A DNA stretch of 64,000 nt from Streptomyces ferrugineus. GTDB lineage: Bacteria; Actinomycetota; Actinomycetes; Streptomycetales; Streptomycetaceae. Under the pieces are notes generated by a model. The model saw only the letters and a list, made by a program, of their open reading frames with translations. It made no database searches and was not told the origin of the DNA. Both the position numbers and the translations under genes were made by a program. Positions 10,263 through 19,641 of the stretch are shown piece after piece; positions within the stretch are counted from its first letter, which is position 1; every line of letters begins with the position of its first letter. Location of the stretch: assembly GCF_015160855.1 (NCBI RefSeq), contig NZ_CP063373.1, positions 3,596,001 through 3,660,000 of the forward strand, read 5' to 3'.

Positions 10263-11426
10263 ATGAGATTTCTGCACACTTCCGACTGGCATCTCGGCCG
10301 GGCGTTCCACCGGGTGAACATGCTCGGGGCCCAGGCCGAGTTCATCGGCCACCTCGTCACGACCGTGCGCGAGCGCGGCGCGGACGCGGTGGTCGTGTCG
10401 GGGGACGTGTACGACCGGGCGGTGCCGCCGCTCGCCGCGGTCGAACTGTTCGACGACGCCCTGCACCGGCTCGCCGACCTCGGGGTGCCGACGGTGATGA
10501 TCTCCGGCAACCATGACTCCGCGCGCCGGCTCGGCGTCGGCGCGGGCCTGATCGGCCGTGCGGGCGTCCATCTGCGGACCGAGCCTTCGGCGTGCGGCAC
10601 ACCGGTCGTGCTCCAGGACGACTTCGGCGACGTGGCCTTCTACGGTCTGCCCTATCTCGAACCCGCCCTGGTGAAGGACGAGTTCGGGGTCGACAAGCCC
10701 GGGCACGAGGCCGTGCTGGCCGCGGCCATGGAGCGGGTGCGCGCCGACCTCGCCACGCGGCCGCCCGGCACGCGGTCCGTCGTCCTCGCGCACGCCTTCG
10801 TCACCGGCGGCGAGGCCAGCGACAGCGAGCGCGACATCACCGTCGGCGGGGTGGCCGCGGTGCCCGCCGGGGTCTTCGACGGCGTCGACTACGCGGCGCT
10901 GGGCCATCTGCACGGCTGCCAGACCATCACCGAGCGCGTCCGCTACTCGGGCTCGCCCCTGGCGTACTCCTTCTCGGAGGCCGACCACCGCAAGAGCATG
11001 TGGCTCGTCGACCTGGACGCCGACGGCGCGGTCACGGCCGAACGGGTCGACTGCCCGGCGCCGCGCGCGCTGGCCCGGATCCGCGGGACGCTGGAGGAAC
11101 TGCTCGCCGACCCCGGGCTCACCCGGCACGAGGAGGCGTGGCTCGAGGCGACGCTCACCGACGCCGTGCGCCCCGCGGACCCCATGGCGCGCCTCGCCGA
11201 GCGCTTCCCGCACACCCTCAGCCTCGTCTTCGACCCCGAGCGCGCGCCGGACGACCCCGATGTGTCCTATGCGCAGCGGCTCGCGGGCCGCGGCGACCAG
11301 CAGATCGCGGAGGACTTCGTGGCGCATGTGCGCGGGGCCGGGCCCGACGAGCACGAGCGGGGCGTGCTGCGGGACGCGTTCGACGCGGTGCGGGCGGACG
11401 AGGCCGTGCGGGAGGTGGCGCGGTGA
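10263..11426 (+). CDS. sbcD: Exonuclease SbcCD, nuclease subunit
   Basis: SbcD is the Mre11-type Mn-dependent nuclease that, with SbcC, cuts hairpins and DNA ends during repair. The 387-residue protein carries the calcineurin-type phosphoesterase motifs in order: HTSDWHLG (residue 5), VVSGDVYDR (about 43), ISGNHDS (about 80), AHAFVTGG (about 177) and ALGHLHGCQ (about 214). The ATG gives the conserved N-terminus MRFLHTSDWHLGR. Its stop overlaps the sbcC GTG. The 138-base gap upstream (10125-10262) has no convincing -10 element. Confidence 0.97.
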   Translation: MRFLHTSDWHLGRAFHRVNMLGAQAEFIGHLVTTVRERGADAVVVSGDVYDRAVPPLAAVELFDDALHRLADLGVPTVMISGNHDSARRLGVGAGLIGRAGVHLRTEPSACGTPVVLQDDFGDVAFYGLPYLEPALVKDEFGVDKPGHEAVLAAAMERVRADLATRPPGTRSVVLAHAFVTGGEASDSERDITVGGVAAVPAGVFDGVDYAALGHLHGCQTITERVRYSGSPLAYSFSEADHRKSMWLVDLDADGAVTAERVDCPAPRALARIRGTLEELLADPGLTRHEEAWLEATLTDAVRPADPMARLAERFPHTLSLVFDPERAPDDPDVSYAQRLAGRGDQQIAEDFVAHVRGAGPDEHERGVLRDAFDAVRADEAVREVAR

Positions 11427-14400
11427 GGCTGCATCGCCTCGACGTGACGGCGTTCGGGCCGTTCGGCGGCACCCAGAGCGTCGACTTCGACGCGCTGTCC
11501 CTGGCCGGCCTGTTCCTGCTGCACGGACCGACCGGCGCCGGCAAGACGTCCGTCCTGGACGCCGTGTGCTACGCCCTCTACGGCTCCGTACCGGGCGCCC
11601 GGCAGAGCGGCCAGGGCATGGCCCTGCGCAGCGACCACGCCGCGACCGGCACCCGCACCGAGGTCCGCCTCGAACTGACCGTCGCCGGACGCCGGTTGGA
11701 GGTCACCCGGCAGCCGCCCTGGGAGCGCCCGAAGAAGCGCGGCTCGGGAACGACGCTCGACAAGGCCCAGAGCTGGCTGCGGGAATACGACGCGCAGGCC
11801 CGGACCTGGAAGGACCTCAGCCGCTCGCACCAGGAGATCGGCGAGGAGATCACCCAGCTCCTCGGCATGAGCCGCGAGCAGTTCTGCCAGGTCGTGCTGC
11901 TGCCCCAGGGCGACTTCGCCCGCTTCCTGCGCGCCGACGCCGAGGCCCGCGGCAAGCTGCTCGGCCGCCTGTTCGACACCCACCGCTTCGCCGAGGTCGA
12001 AAAGCGCCTCGCCGAGCGGCGCCGGGCGGCCGAGTCCCAGGTGCGCGACGGCGACGCCGCCCTGCTGGCCGACGCGCACCGCATGCAGCAGGCGGCGGGG
12101 GACGCCATGCCACTGCCCGAGCTCGCACCGGGCGAGCCGGGCCTGGCCGACGCCATCCTGGGCGCCGCGGCCATCGCCCGCAGCACCGCCCGCGAGCAGC
12201 TGACGATCGCCCACTGCCGCCTCCTGGCCGCCGAGTCCGCCCAGGCCGGCGCCGAGCGGGCGCTGACCGACGTACGCGAACTGGCCCGGCTGCAACAGAG
12301 GTTCGCCGAGGCGCGGGAGCGGGCTCGCATGCTGGAGGAGCGGGCCGGCGCCCATCGGGACGCGCAGGCACGCATGGAGCGGGGGCGCAAGGCCGAGGCC
12401 GTGGCACCGGCCCTGGAGCTGCGGGAGGCCGCCGAGGCCGAGCACCGGCGTGCGGCCCTGGCGGAGGACCGTGCGCGTGCGCTGCTGCGGGGCGCCTTTG
12501 GCGGGGGAGAGGCGCAGGGCCACGGGGCCGGTGACATTCTCGGCATTGAGCCGACCGAGTCCGAGCCGCGGCCGCATGGCGCGCTCACCGAATCCGGTGC
12601 CGCCGGGCTCGCCGCCGCCGCGCGTCGCGTCGCCGAGGAACTGGGCGGGCTGGAGTCGGCCCGTCGCGGGGAGCGACGGCTGGCCGAACTCGTCGCGGAG
12701 CGCGAGGAGTTGGACCGCCAGGAGCGTGCGGACGACGACGTCCGACTGGAGGCGCGGGCCTGGCTGGCCGGATGGGAGGAGACCCGGGCGGGGCTCCAGG
12801 CCCGTATCGAGTCCGCGCAGGACGCCGCGAACCGTGCCGAACAGCTCGCCGTGCAGCGTGAGCCGGCCCGGCAGCGGCTGGCCGCCGCACGGATGCGCGA
12901 CCAGCTCGCCGGCGACACCGACGCGGCCGCCCAACAGGCCTCCGAGGCCCAGGACCGGGCGCTGAAGGCCAAGGCGCACTGGCTGGACATCAAGGAACAG
13001 CGCCTGAACGGCATCGCCGCCGAACTCGCCGCGCAGCTCAAGGACGACGAACCCTGCGCCGTCTGCGGCGCCGTCGACCACCCCGCACCCGCCCGCAAGG
13101 ACGTCGGCCACGTCGACCGGGCGGCGGAGGAACGGGCACTGGCCGCCTACCAGCAGGCGGAGGAACGGCACGCCGAGGCCGAACAGCGTCTGGGCGTCGT
13201 AAGGGAAGCCCTCGCCGCGGCCACCGCCGAGGCCGGCGACATGCCGACAAGTCGACTCACGGAGACAGTCGAGGAGTTGGAGCGGCGGTACGCGCAGGCC
13301 CGCGGGGACGCCACCGCGCTGCACTCCGCCCACGAGGAACTGCGGCGGGCCGAGGCGGAACACGAGCGGCGCACCGCCGCGCATCAGCAGGCGGAGGTGC
13401 GGGCCGCCGCCCGGGTCGGGCACCGCGAGCGGCTGGACCGCGAGAAGACCGCCCTGGAAACCGAGTTGGAGCAGGCCCGGGGCACCGCCGACAGCGTGGC
13501 CGCGCGGGCCGCGCAGCTGGAGCGCCGGGTCGCGCTGCTCACCGACGCCGCCGACACGGCGCGCGCCGCCGAGGACACCGCCCAGCGGCTCAAGGACGCC
13601 GACGCCCGCCTCGCCGACGCCGCCTTCCGCGCCGGCTTCGACACCCCGCAGGCCGCGGCGGCCGCGCTCCTCGACGACGCCGCCCACCGCGATCTACAAC
13701 GGCGCCTGGACGCCTGGCAGTCGGAGGAGGCCGCCGTACGCGCCGTCCTCGCCGAGGCCGACACCGCGGCCGCCGCCGAGCAGCCGCCCGCCGACCTCGG
13801 CGTCGCGGAGCGCACCGCCTCCACCGCGGCCCAGCGGACCCGCGACGCCGCCTCTGCGCGCGACGCCGCCGCCCGCCGCTGCGCCGAACTCGACCGCCTG
13901 TCCGCGCGCGTGGGCACCGCGGTGCGCCAACTCGCCCCGCTGCGCACCGAGTACGACCGCGTCGCCCGCCTGGCCGGCCTCGCCGCGGGCACCTCGGCGG
14001 ACAACGAACGCAAGATGCGCCTGGAGTCATACGTCCTGGCGGCCCGCCTGGAACAGGTCGCCGCCGCCGCGACCGTACGACTGCAACGCATGTCCTCCGG
14101 CCGCTATACCCTCGTTCACTCCGACGACCGCACCGGCCGCGGCCGCAGCGGCCTCGGGCTGCACGTCGTCGACGCCTGGACCGGCCGCGAACGGGACACG
14201 GCCACACTGTCGGGCGGTGAGACCTTCTTCGCCTCCCTTGCCCTCGCCCTCGGCCTCGCCGACGTCGTCACCGACGAAGCCGGCGGCGTCCGCCTCGACA
14301 CCCTCTTCATCGACGAGGGCTTCGGCAGCCTCGACGACCAGACCCTCGACGAGGTCCTCGACGTCCTCGACTCCCTGCGTGAACGCGACCGCAGCGTCGG

Positions 14401-14509
14401 GATCGTCAGCCATGTCGCCGACCTGCGACGGCGGATCCACGCGCAGTTGGAGGTGGTGAAGGGCAGGTCGGGGTCGGTGCTGCGGCAGCGGGACGGGGGA
14501 GGCTCGTGA
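11423..14509 (+). CDS. sbcC: Exonuclease SbcCD, SMC-like ATPase subunit
   Basis: SbcC is the Rad50-like ATPase partner of SbcD. The 1028-residue protein has Walker A GPTGAGKTS (residues 35-43), two long coiled-coil arms rich in Ala, Glu and Arg, the zinc-hook CAVC (Cys545 and Cys548) between them, and a C-terminal ATPase half with LSGGETFFASLALALGLADV and Walker B LDTLFIDEGFGSLDD. The GTG at 11423 overlaps the sbcD stop and gives the expected start VRLHRLDVTAFGPF; the open frame upstream of it is a shadow of sbcD. Confidence 0.97.
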   Translation: MRLHRLDVTAFGPFGGTQSVDFDALSLAGLFLLHGPTGAGKTSVLDAVCYALYGSVPGARQSGQGMALRSDHAATGTRTEVRLELTVAGRRLEVTRQPPWERPKKRGSGTTLDKAQSWLREYDAQARTWKDLSRSHQEIGEEITQLLGMSREQFCQVVLLPQGDFARFLRADAEARGKLLGRLFDTHRFAEVEKRLAERRRAAESQVRDGDAALLADAHRMQQAAGDAMPLPELAPGEPGLADAILGAAAIARSTAREQLTIAHCRLLAAESAQAGAERALTDVRELARLQQRFAEARERARMLEERAGAHRDAQARMERGRKAEAVAPALELREAAEAEHRRAALAEDRARALLRGAFGGGEAQGHGAGDILGIEPTESEPRPHGALTESGAAGLAAAARRVAEELGGLESARRGERRLAELVAEREELDRQERADDDVRLEARAWLAGWEETRAGLQARIESAQDAANRAEQLAVQREPARQRLAAARMRDQLAGDTDAAAQQASEAQDRALKAKAHWLDIKEQRLNGIAAELAAQLKDDEPCAVCGAVDHPAPARKDVGHVDRAAEERALAAYQQAEERHAEAEQRLGVVREALAAATAEAGDMPTSRLTETVEELERRYAQARGDATALHSAHEELRRAEAEHERRTAAHQQAEVRAAARVGHRERLDREKTALETELEQARGTADSVAARAAQLERRVALLTDAADTARAAEDTAQRLKDADARLADAAFRAGFDTPQAAAAALLDDAAHRDLQRRLDAWQSEEAAVRAVLAEADTAAAAEQPPADLGVAERTASTAAQRTRDAASARDAAARRCAELDRLSARVGTAVRQLAPLRTEYDRVARLAGLAAGTSADNERKMRLESYVLAARLEQVAAAATVRLQRMSSGRYTLVHSDDRTGRGRSGLGLHVVDAWTGRERDTATLSGGETFFASLALALGLADVVTDEAGGVRLDTLFIDEGFGSLDDQTLDEVLDVLDSLRERDRSVGIVSHVADLRRRIHAQLEVVKGRSGSVLRQRDGGGS

Positions 14510-14554
14510 ACGTCTCCGCCTCCCGCTGATTTCGCGATCCTGAGTTGTGCGCGG

Positions 14555-14926
14555 TCACGACAGCAGTATCCGCGTCCCTATCACGGCCAGGATCGTGCAG
14601 GCGAGAGTGAACAAGGCCTGTATGACGGTGGTGACCGGCATCCTCAGACGGGCGTGCACGACCGCGCTGGTCGCCGCCACGGTCGGCATGCCCCAGATGA
14701 CGAGCCACACCGGGACGGGGACGTCGCGGGAGTGCGCGGCCGCGGAGGGGTGCGGCGCCTGTGTGCCCATGCCGACCATGAAGAGCACCATCGCGGCGAC
14801 GACGACGATGACCGCGTCCGCGATCAGGAACAGCAGGGCGACCACGATGTCGGTCAGCCGGGAAGGGCGTTCGCGGACCTGCGGAGGCGCCGGGGCGTTC
14901 TGGTCGTCCTGGGGCGGTGAGGCCAT
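14555..14926 (-). CDS. Small membrane protein of unknown function
   Basis: A 123-residue protein with a hydrophilic Pro/Gln-rich head (about 25 residues) and three or four hydrophobic segments: IVVALLFLIADAVIVVVAAMVL, VPVWLVIWGMPTVAATSAVV and VIQALFTLACTILAVIG. It is convergent with sbcC. No motif identifies a family. Coding potential rests on a hydrophobic pattern that makes sense in this frame only. Confidence 0.65.
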   Translation of the reverse strand: MASPPQDDQNAPAPPQVRERPSRLTDIVVALLFLIADAVIVVVAAMVLFMVGMGTQAPHPSAAAHSRDVPVPVWLVIWGMPTVAATSAVVHARLRMPVTTVIQALFTLACTILAVIGTRILLS

Positions 14927-15051
14927 GAGCTGACTGCACCACAGAATGGTCTGTTCGGCATCGTGCGGGACCGGATGGGGATCCGACCGTGACGATCGGT
15001 CCCCCGAGCACCGGGGCCGTGGTCATGGGGTGCTGGCTGAAGCTCGCACAA

Positions 15052-16158
15052 TCACCAACTGATCCCGGCCGCCACCGGCAGGTGATCGCTGCCCGTGGCC
15101 GGCAGCACCCACGAGCTCTTCGGCTCCACACCCCTGACCAGGATCTGGTCGATCCGCGCCACCGGGAACCGCGCCGGCCAGGTGAAGCCGAAGCCGTCCC
15201 CGGCCACCTCCTGGGCCGAGCGCAGCTGGGAGGTGATGTCGGCGAACGCGCGGTCGTCCATGGTGCCGTTCAGGTCGCCGAGCAGCACCACCCGCTTGTT
15301 CTGCTCGGCGGCGACGGCCTCCGCGAGCGGCTCCGCGCCGCGGTCGCGGCTGTCGGTCCAGAAGCCTTGCCTGGGGAAGACGCGCACGGATCCCAGGTGG
15401 GCCACATACACCGCAAGCGGGCCCTGGTCCGTGGCCACCGTGGCGCGCAGGGCCCGGGCATAGGCCAGCTTGACGTCGGCCGGCTTGGTGTCCGCCAGCG
15501 GTCCGTAGTCCGTGTCGATGTCGACCGGCCGGGTGTCCGACAGCGGCAGCTTGCTCCACAGCCCGACCGTGCCGAGCACCGTGTGGTACGGATACGCCTG
15601 CGCCAGCTCCTTCTCGTACGTGCCCCGGGCCTGCGAGGCCAGCTCCACCAGAGCCAGCACGTCCGCACCGGACGCGGCGAGGTCGCGGGCGGTGCCGACC
15701 GGGTCGGGGTTCTCGGCGCCGACGTTGTGGGTGGCGACGGTGAGGTCGCTGCCGGGGTGGGACTTGTCGCCGAGCAGCCCGCCGAAGAGGCTCAGCCACA
15801 CCACGACCGGTAGCAGCAGCGCGGCCACCGCGGAGGCGGAGCGGCGCCACAGCGCCCCGGCCAGCAGCACCGGGATGAACACGCCGAACCACGGCAGGAA
15901 GGTCTCGACGAGACTGCCGAGGCCCCCGCGGTTCGTGATCTGCCCGTGCAGCAGCAGGAGCAGGCCGAGCAGCAACGCCAGCGCCGCGAGCACCAGGCCG
16001 CGCTTCCAGGGCCCCGGCCGGGAGCAGATCAGGATCGCCCGGCGGATGCCCGCGCGCCAGGGAGCGGCGCCGGTGTCTCGGCGGCCGGCACCCTCCTGGC
16101 CGGTCTGCTTCGCCGTGTCGACCTGCACCATCGTCTGTCCTCGCGCACGGTCGGTCAC
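15052..16158 (-). CDS. Endonuclease/exonuclease/phosphatase family protein with N-terminal membrane segments
   Basis: The 368-residue protein has three hydrophobic segments in its first 130 residues (LVLAALALLLGLLLLL and two more). A periplasm-facing EEP domain follows: VATHNVGAENPD, DVLALVE, VAHLGSV, LLGDLNGTMDD (catalytic Asp/Asn) and TGSDHLPV (catalytic Asp-His). EEP enzymes cut phosphodiester or phosphoester bonds in nucleic acids, lipids or inositol phosphates. The GTG at 16158 overlaps the vanY-like stop (GTGA) and has GAGGA 7 bases upstream; an ATG at 16131 is the alternative. It is thus coupled to a VanY remnant. Confidence 0.85.
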   Translation of the reverse strand: MTDRARGQTMVQVDTAKQTGQEGAGRRDTGAAPWRAGIRRAILICSRPGPWKRGLVLAALALLLGLLLLLHGQITNRGGLGSLVETFLPWFGVFIPVLLAGALWRRSASAVAALLLPVVVWLSLFGGLLGDKSHPGSDLTVATHNVGAENPDPVGTARDLAASGADVLALVELASQARGTYEKELAQAYPYHTVLGTVGLWSKLPLSDTRPVDIDTDYGPLADTKPADVKLAYARALRATVATDQGPLAVYVAHLGSVRVFPRQGFWTDSRDRGAEPLAEAVAAEQNKRVVLLGDLNGTMDDRAFADITSQLRSAQEVAGDGFGFTWPARFPVARIDQILVRGVEPKSSWVLPATGSDHLPVAAGISW

Positions 16159-16616
16159 TGTTGCGTCCTCGGGTCCTGGGTGGGGTCGGCATACATACGC
16201 GGGCAGCCGTGATCGATCGCTTCGGGGCGTAGCTCGTACAGCCATGCCGTCGCATCGGAGTGCCCGAGGTCGACCGCGTCGCCCGAGACGTGAGGGGACG
16301 TCTGCGCGGTGGCCACCCATCGGGCGGCCTCGTCCTCGGACCCGTACTGGGAGACCGCCTCGCGGAGGAGCAAAGCCGGATCGAGGTTGGCCACGGCCGG
16401 AGTCTCGTCATCGAAGACCGTCACGCCGTCGGGGACGACACCGCCGGACTCTCCGGGCGGCGCCTCGCGGGGCTCTCGGTGAAGGGAATTCAAGGGTGAC
16501 GCGGTCGATAAGGGCAGGGAGGACGAGGATTTCAGGAGCTGATAGGCGAGGACTGAGGTGATCGATGCCGTGACGACGACCAGGCCGACGGCAAGGAGCC
16601 GGTGTATTCGACGCAT
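16155..16616 (-). pseudogene. VanY-type D-alanyl-D-alanine carboxypeptidase with two internal in-frame deletions
   Basis: The 153-residue frame starts with a signal-anchor (LLAVGLVVVTASITSVLAY) and keeps the M15B/VanY zinc motif SPHVSGDAVD (residues 107-116) and the C-terminal tail YELRPEAIDHGC to DPR. Compared with the Streptomyces VanY pattern I know, the SGWRS region before LREAVSQYGS is missing (junction near residue 83), and so is the GLCQIY to EPWH segment (junction near 126). The catalytic Glu and third zinc ligand in ExxWH are therefore gone, and peptidase activity should be lost. A TTA codon lies at 16509-16511. It sits divergent to the VanRS-like pair, as intact vanY genes often do. 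Both losses keep the frame, so a short protein may still be made. Confidence 0.75.
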
Positions 16617-16690
16617 GCCGCCAGTCAAGGCAGCGTGGTGTTGCCGTCGCGTATGCGGTTTTCGATACGTCGACGATATGCGCCGACTCG

Positions 16691-16703
16691 TAGCATCGAG
16701 GGC
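16691..16703 (+). promoter_or_regulatory. -10 element of the VanR-like regulator gene
   Basis: TAGCAT (16691-16696) lies 7 bases before the ATG at 16704, a leaderless-type spacing. The 87-base divergent region also holds a repeated GATA-containing stretch near 16663-16680 that could bind the regulator; this part is inference. Confidence 0.5.
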
Positions 16704-17423
16704 ATGCGTGTGTTGATTGTCGAGGACGAGCCCTATATGGCGGAGGCCATCCGCGACGGCCTGCGTCTGGAGGCGATCGCAGCCGATATCGCAGGTGACG
16801 GCGACACCGCTCTGGAACTGCTCGGCATCAACACCTACGACATCGCCGTCCTCGACCGCGACATCCCCGGTCCGTCCGGTGACGAGGTCGCCAAACGCAT
16901 CGTCGCCTCCGGCAGCGGCTTGCCGATCCTCATGCTCACCGCGGCCGACCGTCTCGACGACAAGGCCTCGGGGTTCGGACTGGGCGCCGACGACTACCTC
17001 ACGAAACCCTTCGAACTCCAGGAACTCGCGCTCCGGCTCAGAGCACTCGACCGCAGACGCGCCCACAGCAGGCCTCCCGTGCGAGAGATCGCAGGACTGC
17101 GGCTCGACCCGTTCCGCAGAGAGGTCTACCGGGACGGCCGCTACGTGGCGCTGACCAGGAAGCAGTTCGCCGTACTCGAAGTCCTCGTCGCCGCCGAAGG
17201 CGGTGTCGTCAGCGCCGAAGAGCTGCTGGAGCGGGCGTGGGACGCGAACGCCGACCCGTTCACCAACGCCGTGCGCATCACCGTCTCGGCCCTGCGCAAG
17301 CGGCTCGGCGAACCCTGGATCATCGCCACCGTGCCCGGTGTCGGGTACCGCATCGACACGCAGCCAGAGGCCGGAGACGAGGCCGGAGACAAGGGCGGAG
17401 ACGAGGGCGGAGACCGTGGATAG
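16704..17423 (+). CDS. OmpR/VanR-type response regulator
   Basis: The 239-residue protein has a receiver domain (MRVLIVEDEP; phospho-acceptor Asp in VLDRDIPGPSG; TAADR; Lys in DDYLTKPF) and a winged-helix DNA-binding domain (LTRKQFAVLEVLVAAEGGVVSAEELLERAWD and TVPGVGYRID). Near-repeats of the hexamer GGAGAC (17373-17415) encode a Gly/Asp/Glu-rich tail. Its last bases overlap the kinase gene by 8. Divergent pairing with a VanY-type gene suggests control of peptidoglycan precursor trimming or glycopeptide response, which is inferred from context. Confidence 0.92.
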   Translation: MRVLIVEDEPYMAEAIRDGLRLEAIAADIAGDGDTALELLGINTYDIAVLDRDIPGPSGDEVAKRIVASGSGLPILMLTAADRLDDKASGFGLGADDYLTKPFELQELALRLRALDRRRAHSRPPVREIAGLRLDPFRREVYRDGRYVALTRKQFAVLEVLVAAEGGVVSAEELLERAWDANADPFTNAVRITVSALRKRLGEPWIIATVPGVGYRIDTQPEAGDEAGDKGGDEGGDRG

Positions 17424-18525
17424 GGCGCCTGGGCCGAGCGTCCGCCTCAAGCTCACCCTCAGCTATGCCGGATTCCTCATGCTCGCCGGTGCCCTGCTGC
17501 TCGTCGCCGTGGGAGCGTTCCTCCTGCGACAGGGGTGGTGGCAGACCAATGCGGCGGGGGCGGTGAAAGCAACTCCCGGCACCCTCTTCCTGCGCGGCTT
17601 CGCCCCGACGGCGGCCGCGGTACTGGTGTTCCTGCTGGTGTTCGGCCTGTTGGGAGGATGGATCCTCGCCGGCCGTATGCTCGCCCCCCTGACCCGGATC
17701 ACGGACGCCACCCGCACGGCCACGGACGGATCGCTCTCCCACCGCATCCGCCTTCCGGGCCGCAAGGACGAGTTCCGGGAACTCGCCGACGCCTTCGACA
17801 CGATGCTCACACGGCTTGAAGCGCACGTCGCCGAGCAGCGCAGATTCGCGGCCAACGCCTCGCACGAGCTGCGCACCCCGCTGGCGGTCTCGAAGACGCT
17901 TCTCGACGTGGCCCGCACCGATCCGAACCAGGACACCGGCGAACTCATCCAGCGCCTGTACGCCGTCAACACCCGGGCGATCGACCTCACCGAAGCGCTG
18001 CTCCTGATCAGCCGCGCCGACCAGCGATCCTTCCCCCGAGAACACGTCGACCTGTCCCTCATGGCGGAAGAAGCCACCGAGACACTCCTGCCCCTCGCGG
18101 AGAAGCACGGCGTCACCATCGAGACCAGCGGCGACTTCGCTCCCACGATCGGATCGCAGACGCTCCTGCTTCAGCTCACCACGAACCTCGTGCACAACGC
18201 GATCGTCCACAACCTGCCCGAACAGGGCACCGTGTGGGTCCGCACCGGCGTCCGGCCCAGGACCGTGGTGCTCACCGTCGAGAACACCGGTGAGAAGCTC
18301 AGCACGCGGCTGGCGTCGACCCTCACCGAACCGTTCCAGCGCGGCACCGAACGCATCCACACCGACCACGCGGGCGTCGGCCTCGGGCTGGCCATCGTCA
18401 AGACCATCACCCAGGCACACGACGGAACGCTCACCCTCACCCCGCGCCCCGCCGGCGGGATCCGCATCACCGTGGAACTGCCCAAGGGCGGGTCGGGGTC
18501 GCCGCTGCCGCAGCGACGTCACTGA
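17416..18525 (+). CDS. VanS-type sensor histidine kinase
   Basis: The 369-residue protein has two transmembrane segments (near residues 15-35 and 60-85) with only a short loop between them, a HAMP domain (RMLAPLTRITDATR), the phospho-acceptor His in NASHELRTPLAV, an N-box (NLVHNAIVHN) and the ATP-lid glycines (GVGLGLAIVKTI). The GTG at 17416 overlaps the regulator gene and gives VDRAPGPSVRLKLTLSYAG. The small external loop suggests sensing at or in the membrane. Its 3' end overlaps the convergent Lrp gene by 7 bases. Confidence 0.92.
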   Translation: MDRAPGPSVRLKLTLSYAGFLMLAGALLLVAVGAFLLRQGWWQTNAAGAVKATPGTLFLRGFAPTAAAVLVFLLVFGLLGGWILAGRMLAPLTRITDATRTATDGSLSHRIRLPGRKDEFRELADAFDTMLTRLEAHVAEQRRFAANASHELRTPLAVSKTLLDVARTDPNQDTGELIQRLYAVNTRAIDLTEALLLISRADQRSFPREHVDLSLMAEEATETLLPLAEKHGVTIETSGDFAPTIGSQTLLLQLTTNLVHNAIVHNLPEQGTVWVRTGVRPRTVVLTVENTGEKLSTRLASTLTEPFQRGTERIHTDHAGVGLGLAIVKTITQAHDGTLTLTPRPAGGIRITVELPKGGSGSPLPQRRH

Positions 18526-18965
18526 CCCAGCGGGCGCCTCGGCAGCGGTGACGAGTAGACCACGCTCGTCGTCACCGAGCCCAGTGTGCCGATCTTGCCG
18601 GAGACCTCCTCCAGGTGCCGCATCGAGCGGGCCGTGACCTTGATCACGAAGCAGTCGTCGCCCGTGACGTGGTGGGCCTCCAGGATCTCCGGTGTGGCAG
18701 CGACCAGGTCATGGAAGGGCTTGTAGTTGCCGTTGGGGTAGCGCAGGCGGACGAACGCCAGGATCGGGAGTCCGAGTCGCTCGGGGTCCACCACGGCGGC
18801 GTACCCCTGGATGACGCCGGCCTCCTCCAGCCGCCGCACCCGCTCCGTGACCGCGCTCGCGGACATGGACACGGCACGTGCCAGCTCGGCGAAGCTGGCG
18901 CGGCCCTCGCGCTGGAGGACGTCGAGAATGCGCCAGTCGGTGGCGTCCGGGGAAAACGTGGTCAT
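18519..18965 (-). CDS. Lrp/AsnC family transcriptional regulator
   Basis: The 148-residue protein has an N-terminal helix-turn-helix (ILDVLQREGRASFAELARAVSMSASAVTERVRRLE) and a C-terminal RAM/ligand domain (HVTGDDCFVIKVTARSMRHLEEV). Lrp proteins bind amino acids and act on neighbouring genes. The ATG at 18965 fixes a normal N-terminus, MTTFSPDATDWRIL. The divergent rhodanese gene starts 94 bases away and is the likely target. Confidence 0.93.
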   Translation of the reverse strand: MTTFSPDATDWRILDVLQREGRASFAELARAVSMSASAVTERVRRLEEAGVIQGYAAVVDPERLGLPILAFVRLRYPNGNYKPFHDLVAATPEILEAHHVTGDDCFVIKVTARSMRHLEEVSGKIGTLGSVTTSVVYSSPLPRRPLGQ

Positions 18966-19046
18966 GGGCGAGGGATAGCAGGGGAATCCCCGGCGGATCA
19001 AGGGGAGAGCCGGGGAACGTCCCTTCAGGGAGTGGAGCGGCGACCG

Positions 19047-19059
19047 TAATTTTGTGGGC
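19047..19059 (+). promoter_or_regulatory. Leaderless-type -10 element of the rhodanese gene
   Basis: TAATTT (19047-19052) lies 7 bases before the ATG at 19060 in the short Lrp-rhodanese divergent region. An Lrp operator is expected here, but no clear palindrome was found. Confidence 0.45.
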
Positions 19060-19584
19060 ATGACACATGCCGCCGCCTCCGCCACCGCCTCCGCCGCGGT
19101 CACCGCCCATCCCGCCCATCCCGCCCATCCCGTCCTGCGCGTCGCGCCCGCCCCGCCCGCCGAGGCCGCCGCCCACTTCCGGGCGAGCCTCGCCTTTCAC
19201 GCCGACGTGTCCGACGTCGCCGCCGCGCTCGCGGCCGGGGGCGATCCGGGGTTCGTCGTCGTGGACTCCCGTTCCACCGAGTCCTGGGACCGGGGCCACA
19301 TCCCGGGCGCGATCCACCTGCCCACCGCCCTCGTCCCCGAACAGGCCGGGCAACTCCTCGACCGGTCCGTGCCCGTGGTGACGTACTGCTGGGGCCCCGG
19401 CTGCAACGGCGCGACCCGCGCCGCCCTCGCCCTCGCCGAACTCGGCTACCAGGTCAAGGAGATGCTCGGCGGCTTCGAGTACTGGGCGCGCGAGGGCTTC
19501 GAGTACGAGACCTGGGAGGGGCGCGAGCGGCGCCCCGCCGATCCGCTGACCGCGCCGGTCGACGCGGAGAACTGCGGCTGCTGA
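19060..19584 (+). CDS. Rhodanese-like sulfurtransferase
   Basis: A single rhodanese domain: VVVDSRSTESWDRGHIPGAIHLP near residue 64 and the active-site loop YCWGPGCNGATRAALALAELGY with the catalytic cysteine near 107, then a C-terminal CGC. The 174-residue length is typical. The N-terminus is Ala/His/Pro-rich and includes three copies of a 9-bp GCCCATCCC-type repeat (near 19104-19132), coding HPAHPAHP. Its divergent Lrp neighbour probably controls it in response to an amino acid, perhaps cysteine (inference). Confidence 0.9.
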   Translation: MTHAAASATASAAVTAHPAHPAHPVLRVAPAPPAEAAAHFRASLAFHADVSDVAAALAAGGDPGFVVVDSRSTESWDRGHIPGAIHLPTALVPEQAGQLLDRSVPVVTYCWGPGCNGATRAALALAELGYQVKEMLGGFEYWAREGFEYETWEGRERRPADPLTAPVDAENCGC

Positions 19585-19641
19585 GGCCCGGGTTGAACAC
19601 GGGGCGCTGGTGTGGCCGCCGTGCGTGTAGGTTCTGCTGCC

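Noticed and set aside
16617..17456. Long N-terminal extension of the VanY frame
   Set aside because: It lies antisense to the response regulator gene; the signal-anchor start at 16616 is convincing.
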